Assembly (NCBI GenBank): GCA_964235945.1
Contig: CAXSDV010000055.1
Coordinates: 1 to 16,754, forward strand
Length of the DNA stretch: 16,754 bases
Reading direction: 5' to 3'
From: JASLDZ01 sp964235945
GTDB taxonomy: Bacteria; Pseudomonadota; Alphaproteobacteria; Caulobacterales; Caulobacteraceae
In this document: positions 6,825 through 13,757 of the stretch, in pieces
Layout: each line of letters starts with the position of its first letter
Numbering within the stretch: position 1 is the stretch's first letter
Notes under the pieces: model-generated
What the model was told of the DNA's origin: nothing
Seen by the model: only the letters and a program-made list of their open reading frames with translations
Databases searched by the model: none
Program-made: the position numbers and the translations under genes

Positions 6825-6854
6825 GTGACGCACGCGTCGTCGCCCTGCTAGAAG
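6825..6854 (+). promoter_or_regulatory. Candidate housekeeping promoter for tRNA-Ser
   Basis: GTGACGC (6825-6831) and GCTAGAAG (6847-6854) are separated by 15 bases. They closely resemble the Caulobacter housekeeping sigma consensus as I know it (TTGACGS, spacer 10-14, GCTANAWC), with one mismatch in each element. Transcription would start around 6861, about ten bases before the mature tRNA. The spacing is one base longer than the cited range, so this is a reasoned candidate only. Confidence 0.45.
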
Positions 6855-6871
6855 GCGGGCCACCGGTTCGC

Positions 6872-6961
6872 GGGCGGATGGCCGAGCGGTTTAAGGCAGC
6901 GGTCTTGAAAACCGCCGTGCGTGAAAGCGCACCGTGGGTTCGAATCCCACTCCGCCCGCCA
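6872..6961 (+). tRNA. tRNA-Ser (anticodon UGA)
   Basis: A 90-base class II tRNA. The acceptor arms GGGCGGA (6872-6878) and TCCGCCC pair fully; discriminator G and an encoded CCA follow (6959-6961). The D-arm begins GCCGAG, as in bacterial serine tRNAs. The anticodon stem GCGGT/ACCGC encloses the loop CTTGAAA with anticodon TGA at 6906-6908, which reads UCN codons. The long variable arm has a 5-base stem, GTGCG/CGCAC (6917-6921 and 6928-6932). The T-arm GTGGGTTCGAATCCCAC is canonical. The gene stands alone upstream of ligD. Confidence 0.98.
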
Positions 6962-7007
6962 TCGCCGCGTGGAACGGGCACGCCCGGCTACGCTTACCCT
7001 GGCGGGC

Positions 7008-7014
7008 GAAGGGG
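7008..7014 (+). promoter_or_regulatory. Ribosome binding site fixing the ligD GTG start
   Basis: GAAGGGG ends 7 bases before the GTG at 7022. It decides the start, because the frame stays open upstream into the tRNA gene and offers an ATG at 6878 that lies inside the tRNA and cannot be the real start. Confidence 0.65.
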
Positions 7015-7021
7015 TGCGGAC

Positions 7022-9742
7022 GTGGCGGGCAAGCTCGAAGCGTATCGCAACAAGCGCGACTTCACGGTCACCTCCGAACCGAACGGCGCGGCCGAGGCTG
7101 CGGCGGGCCCCCGACTGCGCTTCGTGGTGCAGAAGCACGACGCCACCCGACTGCACTACGACTTCCGCCTGGAGTACGAGGGCGTGCTGAAGAGCTGGGC
7201 GGTGACCCGCGGGCCCTCCCTCGACCCGGCCGACAAGCGGCTGGCGGTGGAGGTCGAGGACCATCCGCTCGACTACGGCGACTTCGAAGGCGCCATCCCC
7301 AAGGGCCAGTACGGCGGCGGCACGGTGATGCTCTGGGACCGCGGCCTGTGGGCGCCCGAGCCCGGAACCAGCGTCGAGGAGGGCCTGGCCAAGGGCGACC
7401 TCAAGTTCGTGCTGGAGGGCGAGCGGCTGCACGGCTCCTGGGTGCTGGTGCGCATGGCCCACGACCGGGCGGCGAAGGCCGGCAAGCCCGGGCGCATCAA
7501 CTGGCTGCTGATCAAGCACAAGGACGACGAGGCGCGCCCGGGCGACCACGATGCGCTCCTGGCGGCGAACGACGCCTCCGTCGCCTCCGGCCGCGCCATG
7601 GCGGCCATCGCCGCCGGGGCCGCGCCGGGCCCCACGCGCTTCATCACGGACGCGCCCGACGCGCCCGCGCGCGCGCCGGCCAAGCGCGTCTGGAACTCCA
7701 ACCGCGGCGACCCGGAGGCCTCGTCCGAGGCGGTCGCCGAACACGCCGCGCCCGCCGCGCCCAAGCCGAAGTCCAAGCCGGCTTCCGCCAAGGCGCCCGC
7801 GGCCGGGCGGGGCCGGGCGGCGTCCGCCGTACCGCCGCAATTCGTCCCGCCGCAGTTCGCCCGGTCGGTGGACCGCCCGCCCGCGGGCCCGGGCTGGGTG
7901 CACGAGATCAAGTTCGACGGCTACCGGCTGCAGCTGCGCACCTGGGGCGGATCCGCCACGGCGACCACGCGCAGCGGCCTGGACTGGACCGCGCGCTTCC
8001 CCGAGATCGCCGCCGCCGCCGCCGCCCTCCCCGACGGCCTGATCGACGGCGAGGCCGTGGCGCTGGACGCGCACGGCGCGCCCGACTTCGCGGGGCTGCA
8101 GCAGGCGCTCTCGGACGGGCGGACGGGCGGCCTGGTGTTCTTCGCCTTCGACGCCCTGTTCGCCGGCGGCGACGACCTGCGCGCCCTGCCGCTGCACGCG
8201 CGCAAGGAGCGGCTGCAGCGACTGCTCGACGCCCCCAACCGCGCCGACGGCGGCCGGTTGCGCTTCGTCGAGCATTTCGAGACCGGCGGCGAGGCGGTGC
8301 TGAACTCGGCCTGCTCCATGCACCTGGAGGGGGTGGTCTCCAAGCGGCTGGACGCACCCTACGTGTCGGGGCGCAGCGAGACCTGGACCAAGGCCAAGTG
8401 CCGCGGCGGCCAGGAGGTGATCGTCGCGGGCTGGACGGGGGACGCCGCCAAGCCGTTCCGCTCCCTGATCGCCGCCGTGCGCCGCGACGGGCGGCTGGTC
8501 CACGTGGGACGGGTGGGCACCGGCTATTCCGCCGCCAAGGTCGACGCGCTCCTGCCGCGGCTGCGCGCGGTGGAGTCGGAGCGCTCGCCCTTCACCGGAC
8601 CGGGCGCGCCGCGCGGCGGGGCGGGCGTGCACTGGGTGGAGCCGGTGCTGGTCGCCGAAGTCGAGTCCGCCGGCTGGACCGGCGAGGGCGCGCTGCGGCA
8701 GGCGAGCTTCAAGGCGCTGCGCGACGACAAGCCCGCCGAGGAGGTCGAGCGCGAGACCCCCGCCCCCGTCCAAGAGGTCGAGCCCCCGGCGGCCGGTGTC
8801 GGGCCCGCTCCCGGCGTCAAGACCGCCCGGCGCGCGGGCGGCGGCGCGGTGATGGGCGTGACCCTCTCCAACCCCGACAAGGCGCTGTGGCCCGCCGACG
8901 CCGCCGGCGACGCCCTGAGCAAGCTCGACCTCGCCCGGTATTACGAGGCGGTGGGCGCCGCCATGCTGTCCCACATCGCCGGACGCCCCGTGTCCGTGAT
9001 CCGCGAGCCGGACGGCGTCGGTGGCGAGAGCTTCTTCCAGCGCCACGCCATGGCGGGCGCCTCGTCCCTGCTTACCCAGGTGGAGGTGCGCGGCGACAAG
9101 AAGCCCTACCTGCAGGTCGACCGGGTGGAGGGACTGGCGGCGATCGCCCAAACCGCCGGCGTGGAGCTGCACCCCTGGAACTGCGCCCCCGGGCGGCCGG
9201 AGGTGGCGGGGCGGCTCGTGTTCGACCTGGATCCGGGCCCCGAGGTCGAGTTCGATGCGGTGATCGCCGCCGCCCGCGAGGTGCGCGAGCGCCTGGACGC
9301 GCTGGGCTTGGCGAGCTTCTGCAAGACCACCGGCGGCAAGGGCCTGCACGTGGTGGCGCCCCTGGACGCCGCCGGCGAGGCGGGGGTCGGCTGGGACGAG
9401 GTGAAGCCGTTCACCCGCCGGGTGTGCGACGCCATGGCCGCCGACGATCCCGCGCGCTACCTCGTGAACATGAGCAAGGCCAAGCGCGTGGGACGCATCT
9501 ACCTGGACTATCTGCGCAATGACCGGCTCGCCACCGCCGTGGCGCCCTACTCCCCCCGGGGCCGGCCGGGGGCGCCCGTGAGCTGGCCGGTGGCTTGGAC
9601 CCAGGTCAAGCGCGGGCTGGACCCCGCCGCCTACACGATCCGCACCGTCCCGGCGCTCCTCAAGCGCAGCCGCGCCTGGGCGGGGTACGACGAGGCCGCC
9701 CGTCCGCTGCGCCCGGCCATGGAGCGGCTGAAGCCGGCGTGA
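7022..9742 (+). CDS. ligD: Multifunctional ATP-dependent DNA ligase LigD (phosphoesterase-ligase-polymerase)
   Basis: A 906-residue enzyme of bacterial non-homologous end joining with the Pseudomonas-type order PE-LIG-POL. The phosphoesterase domain (about 1-175) has QKHDATRLHYDFRLE with H39, H45, D47 and R49, then H81 and Y85 in HPLDYGDFEG; their spacing matches the known active site. A Pro/Ala/Lys-rich linker spans about 212-275. The ligase domain (about 280-590) has motif I EIKFDG with catalytic K297, the LEGVVSKR motif and WTKAKC as motif V. The primase-polymerase domain (about 611-906) starts VTLSNPDKALWP and carries FDLDPGP with the metal-binding D735 and D737, and TTGGKGLHVV. LigD works with Ku at double-strand breaks; no ku gene is in the window. 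The GTG start is supported by GAAGGGG at good spacing. Its stop overlaps the next gene. Confidence 0.96.
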   Translation: MAGKLEAYRNKRDFTVTSEPNGAAEAAAGPRLRFVVQKHDATRLHYDFRLEYEGVLKSWAVTRGPSLDPADKRLAVEVEDHPLDYGDFEGAIPKGQYGGGTVMLWDRGLWAPEPGTSVEEGLAKGDLKFVLEGERLHGSWVLVRMAHDRAAKAGKPGRINWLLIKHKDDEARPGDHDALLAANDASVASGRAMAAIAAGAAPGPTRFITDAPDAPARAPAKRVWNSNRGDPEASSEAVAEHAAPAAPKPKSKPASAKAPAAGRGRAASAVPPQFVPPQFARSVDRPPAGPGWVHEIKFDGYRLQLRTWGGSATATTRSGLDWTARFPEIAAAAAALPDGLIDGEAVALDAHGAPDFAGLQQALSDGRTGGLVFFAFDALFAGGDDLRALPLHARKERLQRLLDAPNRADGGRLRFVEHFETGGEAVLNSACSMHLEGVVSKRLDAPYVSGRSETWTKAKCRGGQEVIVAGWTGDAAKPFRSLIAAVRRDGRLVHVGRVGTGYSAAKVDALLPRLRAVESERSPFTGPGAPRGGAGVHWVEPVLVAEVESAGWTGEGALRQASFKALRDDKPAEEVERETPAPVQEVEPPAAGVGPAPGVKTARRAGGGAVMGVTLSNPDKALWPADAAGDALSKLDLARYYEAVGAAMLSHIAGRPVSVIREPDGVGGESFFQRHAMAGASSLLTQVEVRGDKKPYLQVDRVEGLAAIAQTAGVELHPWNCAPGRPEVAGRLVFDLDPGPEVEFDAVIAAAREVRERLDALGLASFCKTTGGKGLHVVAPLDAAGEAGVGWDEVKPFTRRVCDAMAADDPARYLVNMSKAKRVGRIYLDYLRNDRLATAVAPYSPRGRPGAPVSWPVAWTQVKRGLDPAAYTIRTVPALLKRSRAWAGYDEAARPLRPAMERLKPA

Positions 9743-10008
9743 GCGACGCTCCGCCCGTGGTGGTCGACGCGCGGGGCCACCGCTGCCCCGTCCCGACCCT
9801 GCGCCTGCGTCGCGCGCTGGACGCGGCGCGGCCGGGCGCGTGTGTCGCGCTGCTGGCCGACGATCCGTTGGCCCGGGTGGACGTGCCCCACTTCGCCCGC
9901 GGCGCGGGGCACGCGCTGCTGTCGGTGGAGGAGACGGCGCCCGGGGTGCTGCGCTTCACCTTGCGCCGGGGCGAGACACCCGGGGGCGCTCGCGCTTCGA
10001 CGTGCTAG
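9739..10008 (+). CDS. TusA-family sulfurtransferase
   Basis: An 89-residue protein of the TusA/YeeD/SirA fold. The family motif CPxP is present as VDARGHRCPVPTLRLRRAL, with the sulfur-carrying cysteine at residue 16. It is followed by ACVALLADDPLARVDVPHFARGAGH, the typical second half. TusA proteins relay persulfide sulfur for tRNA thiolation, molybdenum cofactor synthesis or sulfur oxidation; which applies here cannot be read from the sequence. The start is a GTG whose bases overlap the ligD stop (GTGA), so translation is likely coupled to ligD. The last 15 residues (GETPGGARASTC) are less family-like. The popA-like gene begins 42 bases downstream, after a small CGGGC/GCCCG hairpin. Confidence 0.87.
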   Translation: MSDAPPVVVDARGHRCPVPTLRLRRALDAARPGACVALLADDPLARVDVPHFARGAGHALLSVEETAPGVLRFTLRRGETPGGARASTC

Positions 10009-10050
10009 GGTGACCGCCATCGGGCGACGCCCGGCGCTTCGGGGGCGAGG

Positions 10051-11391
10051 ATGAGGGAAAGGTCGGCCTACGTCCCGCCCGTCCGCGTGCTGGTCGTGGC
10101 GGAGGACGAGCAGCTGTCCGGGCCGCTGGCGGACGGCCTCGCCCGTCTGGGCTGGCCCTGCGTTTGCGCGCGCGACGAGGAGGCCGCCCTGGTCGCGGCC
10201 GAGGACCTGGCCCCCGAGGCCGTGCTGGTGGCTCCGGAGGGCGCGGCCGCCCTGGCCGACCTGCCGCGTCGCTTGCGGGCCGCCTGCGCCCCGCGCCGCA
10301 CGCCGGTGGTGGCGCTGGCCGAGCCGCAGGCGGCGCTGGACCAGTTGGGGTTCGACCTGGCGGTGGCCCCTCCCGCCCACCCCGCGCAGATCGCCGCGCG
10401 GCTCGAATCGCTGGTGCGCACCGCCGTCGGCGAGGAGGAGGCCGAGCTGCGCGCGCGCACCTACGCCGCGATGGGCGCCTCCCCGTCGGTCCCGGGCGCC
10501 GACGCCACGCCTCTGGCCGTGCTGACCGTGGGCGAGCCCGCGCCCAAGTTCCTGGCGCTGAGCCACGCCCTGGGCGCGGGCGGGGCGGAGGTGACGGGGG
10601 CCTTCACCGCCTACACCGCCTTCGACTACCTGCACGAGCGCGCCTTCGACGCGGTGGTGTTGTGGACGGGCGACACCCACGCCGAGGCGCTGTCCATCGC
10701 CGCGGGCATGAAGCGCAACACGCGCCTCTACCACATCCCCACCGTGCTCTACGGGCGCCAGGGCGTGCAGGTGGCGCTGAAAGAGGCCTTCGACCGCGGC
10801 CTTTCCGAGGTGGCGGACGCGTCCACCGTTCCCGCCACGGCGGCCGCGCGCATCCTGTCGCTCGCCCGCGCGCATCGGCGCGAACGGCAGGCGCGCGACG
10901 CGCTGGAGCGCGGTCGGGGGCTGGGCCTCTTGGAGGCGTCCACCGGGTTGTTCACGCGCGACCTGTTCGCCCTCCACCTGGGGCGGCTGGCGCAGGCCAT
11001 GCCCGCACGGCGGCGAGCGCTGTCCGTGGCCGTGCTCCGGGTCGAGCTGCGCCCCGCCGCCATGCACGCCCGGCGCTCGGGCGCGCTGGAGCGCGCCATG
11101 CCGCAGATCGGCTCCATGCTGGGACGCCTGGTGCGGGTGGAGGACACGGCGGCGCGGCTCGCCCCGGACGTGTTCGCCCTGGCGCTGCCGGGCTCGCGCC
11201 GCGCCGCCGCCCAGGCCGCCGCCGAGCGGATCGCCGCGGTGATCGGCTGCACCGCCTTTGATTCGGGAGGCGACGAGCCCCCCTTCACCGTGGAGTTCGC
11301 CGTGGGCGCAGCCGAGGTCGGACACGGCGACACGGCCGGCGGCGCCCTGGAACGCGCGGCCGCCCGCAGCTCGGCCCGCGCGGCCGGTTGA
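10051..11391 (+). CDS. popA: PopA-like c-di-GMP effector: tandem receivers plus degenerate GGDEF domain
   Basis: A 446-residue protein with two receiver-like domains (about 10-125 and 154-275) and a C-terminal GGDEF-like domain (about 290-440). In the first receiver VRVLVVAEDE matches the acidic pocket strand, but the phospho-acceptor position is Ala (VLVA, residue 61). In the second it is Trp (VVLW, 205). The GGDEF domain opens with STGLFTRDLF, but the catalytic signature is APDVF (371-375). Five residues before it, RVED (362-365) keeps the RxxD inhibitory site that binds c-di-GMP. This pattern of tandem receivers, dead cyclase and intact I-site is that of Caulobacter PopA, a polar c-di-GMP effector that promotes ClpXP-dependent CtrA degradation. 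A purine-rich GGGGGCGAGG precedes the ATG. The architecture is sure; orthology to PopA is inferred. Confidence 0.78.
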   Translation: MRERSAYVPPVRVLVVAEDEQLSGPLADGLARLGWPCVCARDEEAALVAAEDLAPEAVLVAPEGAAALADLPRRLRAACAPRRTPVVALAEPQAALDQLGFDLAVAPPAHPAQIAARLESLVRTAVGEEEAELRARTYAAMGASPSVPGADATPLAVLTVGEPAPKFLALSHALGAGGAEVTGAFTAYTAFDYLHERAFDAVVLWTGDTHAEALSIAAGMKRNTRLYHIPTVLYGRQGVQVALKEAFDRGLSEVADASTVPATAAARILSLARAHRRERQARDALERGRGLGLLEASTGLFTRDLFALHLGRLAQAMPARRRALSVAVLRVELRPAAMHARRSGALERAMPQIGSMLGRLVRVEDTAARLAPDVFALALPGSRRAAAQAAAERIAAVIGCTAFDSGGDEPPFTVEFAVGAAEVGHGDTAGGALERAAARSSARAAG

Positions 11392-11394
11392 TCA

Positions 11395-11445
11395 GCCCGC
11401 CGTCGCGAAGAGCCGGGTCAACGCCGCGGGAAGCCGACGGCGGGC
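11395..11445 (+). terminator. Long-loop inverted repeat after popA-like gene
   Basis: GCCCGCCGTCG (11395-11405) and CGACGGCGGGC (11435-11445) are perfect 11-base inverted arms separated by 29 bases, starting three bases after the popA-like stop codon. It may end or protect the plus-strand transcript. The loop is long and no T-run follows, so it is not a classic intrinsic terminator. The rest of the gene-free stretch to 11640 holds no recognisable gene. It becomes more AT-rich toward the clpX stop, with only a weak imperfect stem near 11576-11594. Confidence 0.4.
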
Positions 11446-11640
11446 CTCGGCCTGTTGCGGACTCCGCTCGCCCGCAGGCGTGAACTCCGGCTCATACCCG
11501 GACGCAGCTTCACACGCACGCTCGCCGCGTCGGTCCCGGGTGACCGGAGGATCTAGCGTGCGAAGCTGATACCGGACCGAGAAGGCCGGTCGTCAAAATC
11601 AGTCCACGCTAATAAGTAACGCCGCGTGTGCGTCGTGACC

Positions 11641-12906
11641 TCAGGCGGCGCCGCCTTTGTTGTCGCGGCGCTCGCTGTAGATCATCAGCGGCTGGGCGCG
11701 ACCTTCGACCACCTCGCCGTTGACCACCACCTCCTCCACGCCCTGGTAGGTGGGCAGTTCGAACATGCTCTCCAGGAGAATCGCCTCCATGATGGAGCGC
11801 AGGCCGCGCGCGCCCGTCTTGCGGCTGATCGCCTTGCGGGCGATCGCCTTGAGCGCGTCGTCCGTGAAGGTGAGCCCCACATTCTCCATGTCGAACAGGC
11901 GCTGGTACTGCTTGATCAGCGCGTTCTTGGGCTCGGTGAGAATCTTGACCAGGGCGGCCTCGTCCAGGTCCTCAAGCGTGGCGATCACCGGCAGACGGCC
12001 GATGAACTCGGGGATCAGGCCGAAGCGCTGCATGTCCTCGGGCTCGACCTGGCGCAGGACCTCGCCCGTGCGGCGCTCCTCGGGGTCGGCCACCTTGGCG
12101 CCGAAGCCGATGGATTTGCCCTGGCCGCGCGCGGAGATGATCTTCTCCAGCCCCGCGAAGGCGCCGCCGACGATGAACAGGATGTTGGTGGTGTCGACCT
12201 GCAGGAACTCCTGCTGGGGATGCTTGCGCCCGCCCTGGGGCGGCACGGAGGCGACGGTGCCCTCCATGATCTTGAGCAGGGCCTGCTGCACGCCCTCGCC
12301 CGACACGTCGCGGGTGATCGACGGATTGTCGGACTTGCGGCTGATCTTGTCGATCTCGTCGATGTAGACGATGCCGCGCTGCGCCCGTTCGACGTTGTAG
12401 TCGGCCGCCTGCAGCAGCTTGAGCACGATGTTCTCGACATCCTCGCCCACATAGCCGGCCTCGGTCAGCGTGGTGGCGTCGGCCATGGTGAACGGCACAT
12501 CGATGATGCGCGCCAACGTCTGAGCCAGCAGCGTCTTGCCGGTGCCCGTCGGGCCGACCAGCATGATGTTGGACTTGGCGAGTTCGACGTCGTTGTTCTT
12601 GGCGGCGTGGTTCAGCCGCTTGTAATGGTTGTGCACCGCGACCGCGAGCACCTTCTTGGCGTGGTCCTGGCCGATGACGTAGTCGTCGAGGACCTCGCGG
12701 ATCTCCTTGGGCGTCGGAACGCCGTCCTTGGATTTGACGAAGGCGATCTTGTGCTCTTCGCGGATGATGTCCATGCACAGCTCGACGCATTCGTCACAGA
12801 TGAACACGGTCGGGCCCGCGATCAGCTTGCGCACCTCGTGCTGGCTCTTCCCGCAGAAGGAGCAGTACAGGGTCGATTTGGCGTCGCCGCTGGCGGCTTT
12901 GGTCAT
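11641..12906 (-). CDS. clpX: ATP-dependent Clp protease ATP-binding subunit ClpX
   Basis: A 421-residue AAA+ unfoldase that recognises substrates and feeds them into ClpP. All landmarks are intact: the zinc-binding N-domain with C15, C18, C37 and C40; Walker A GPTGTGKT (118-125); pore loop GYVG (151-154); Walker B IVYIDEID (179-186); RKH loop (227-229); FIGRLP with the trans-acting Arg (about 304); and sensor 2 GAR (365-367). Length equals that of alphaproteobacterial ClpX. The ATG at 12906 follows a weak GAGTGAGAG sequence. In Caulobacter clpX is essential and drives cell-cycle proteolysis of CtrA. Here its 3' end faces the popA-like gene across 249 bases, and its 5' end is divergent from the cicA-like gene. 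Confidence 0.98.
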   Translation of the reverse strand: MTKAASGDAKSTLYCSFCGKSQHEVRKLIAGPTVFICDECVELCMDIIREEHKIAFVKSKDGVPTPKEIREVLDDYVIGQDHAKKVLAVAVHNHYKRLNHAAKNNDVELAKSNIMLVGPTGTGKTLLAQTLARIIDVPFTMADATTLTEAGYVGEDVENIVLKLLQAADYNVERAQRGIVYIDEIDKISRKSDNPSITRDVSGEGVQQALLKIMEGTVASVPPQGGRKHPQQEFLQVDTTNILFIVGGAFAGLEKIISARGQGKSIGFGAKVADPEERRTGEVLRQVEPEDMQRFGLIPEFIGRLPVIATLEDLDEAALVKILTEPKNALIKQYQRLFDMENVGLTFTDDALKAIARKAISRKTGARGLRSIMEAILLESMFELPTYQGVEEVVVNGEVVEGRAQPLMIYSERRDNKGGAA

Positions 12907-12977
12907 CGTCGTCTCTCACTCTACGCCGAACGCGCACCGAGGGATGCGCCGCCGACGTCCGCCCGTCGGACCGTCCC

Positions 12978-13066
12978 CTTGCAGGCCGGCGAGTCACCGG
13001 GCTTGCAGGTTATGGGCCGAAGGGCTTTACGAACTCCGACCACCCTCGATGCATCATTCGACCACC
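12978..13066. repeat. Two pairs of direct repeats in the clpX/cicA promoter region
   Basis: CTTGCAGG occurs at 12978-12985 and 13002-13009 (24 bases apart). CGACCACC occurs at 13037-13044 and 13059-13066 (22 bases apart). The palindrome GATGCATC (13048-13055) sits between the second pair. A GAGTC at 12991-12995, a CcrM-type GANTC site, sits between the first pair. Spacing near two helical turns suits dimeric regulators. The whole 212-base region between the divergent starts must hold the promoters of both genes; I could not assign clear -35/-10 elements. Confidence 0.42.
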
Positions 13067-13108
13067 GCGGGTCGCACCGTTCAAGAGCGGACGGCCCTGG
13101 AAGGCCGC

Positions 13109-13115
13109 GGAGGAG
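13109..13115 (+). promoter_or_regulatory. Ribosome binding site for the cicA-like GTG start
   Basis: GGAGGAG lies just before the GTG at 13119, with the GGAGG core 5 bases away. It is one of the strongest Shine-Dalgarno sequences in the window. It supports the GTG rather than any downstream start. Confidence 0.65.
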
Positions 13116-13118
13116 CAA

Positions 13119-13748
13119 GTGGGTATCACAGGGGCTCACCGCCAGACAGGGGCCGGGCGGCGAAGCATCGTCGCTTTCGACTTCGACGGTACGTTGACGG
13201 TGCGCGACAGCTACACCGCCTTCCTGCTGTGGCAAGCGGGCCCGGCGGGCGCAGCGACGGGACTGATGCGGCTCCTCCCCGCGCTGGCGGCCTACGTGAT
13301 CCACCGGGACCGGGGAGCATTGAAGGCGGCCGCCACTTCCGTTTTCCTCAAGGGCTTGCCCCTCGCGGAGTTGCAAGCCCGTTCGGAGCGGTTCGCGGCG
13401 GCGAAGTGGGACGCGATGATGCGTCCGGACGCCCTGGCCGCTTGGGCGGCCCACGGCGAGGCGGAGCGCGTGATCGTCACCGCCTCGCCCGAAACCGTGG
13501 TGGCCCCCTTCGCCGCACGGCTTGGGGCCGACCGGCTGATCGGCACGCGCCTGACCTTCGCCGATGAGCGGGTGACGGGAGGATTCGCCGGCCCGAACTG
13601 CCGCGGTCCGCAGAAGGTCGCCCGTTTGGAGGAGGTTTACGGCCCCGGCGTGCGCCTCGCAGCCGCCTACGGCGACACCGCCGGCGACCGCGAGATGCTG
13701 GCGATCGCCGACCGGCCGGGGATGAAGGTGTTCACCGCCCGGCCGTGA
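13119..13748 (+). CDS. cicA: HAD-family (SerB-like) phosphatase, CicA-like
   Basis: A 209-residue HAD-IB family protein. Motif I is AFDFDGTLT with the nucleophile D21 and acid/base D23; motif II is VIVTASPE; the motif III Lys lies in GPQKVARLE; motif IV is YGDTAGDREML. A helical cap domain lies between motifs I and II (about 30-100). These features predict an active Mg-dependent phosphatase resembling SerB-type phosphoserine or phospholipid-precursor phosphatases; the substrate is unknown. It starts at a GTG behind a strong GGAGG sequence. Its position between clpX and clpP on the opposite strand matches the cicA gene described in Caulobacter crescentus, which is the basis for the symbol. It converges on clpP with only 9 bases between stop codons. 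Confidence 0.85.
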   Translation: MGITGAHRQTGAGRRSIVAFDFDGTLTVRDSYTAFLLWQAGPAGAATGLMRLLPALAAYVIHRDRGALKAAATSVFLKGLPLAELQARSERFAAAKWDAMMRPDALAAWAAHGEAERVIVTASPETVVAPFAARLGADRLIGTRLTFADERVTGGFAGPNCRGPQKVARLEEVYGPGVRLAAAYGDTAGDREMLAIADRPGMKVFTARP

Positions 13749-13757
13749 GGCCCGTCC

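Noticed and set aside
6285..6863. An upstream extension of the rlpA frame to 6863.
   Set aside because: The extension has no family features and would bury the signal peptide and lipobox; GGAGG precedes the ATG at 6284.
6878..7021. An in-frame extension of ligD beginning at an ATG inside the tRNA gene.
   Set aside because: The ATG belongs to the tRNA-Ser sequence and the added residues match nothing. The GTG at 7022 has a good ribosome binding site and gives the normal LigD N-terminus.
6848..9349. A very long open frame antisense to ligD.
   Set aside because: It is the mirror of a clearly recognised LigD frame. In GC-rich DNA antisense frames stay open; its translation is Gly/Arg/His-rich low complexity without domain motifs.
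10021..10033. Small hairpin CGGGC-GAC-GCCCG just before the popA-like ribosome binding site.
   Set aside because: A 5-bp stem with a 3-base loop is common by chance in GC-rich DNA; not enough to claim a regulatory leader.
11392..11592. A minus-strand frame after popA that reads like a protein C-terminus.
   Set aside because: It contains no ATG or GTG, only one TTG nine codons before the stop, and a stop codon closes it upstream at 11593-11595.
11576..11594. A possible clpX terminator stem (ACCGG/CCGGT).
   Set aside because: Only five outer base pairs form, with an imperfect interior and no T-run; too weak to call.
11626..13197. A long open frame antisense to clpX.
   Set aside because: ClpX on the opposite strand is unmistakable; the antisense translation has no family features.
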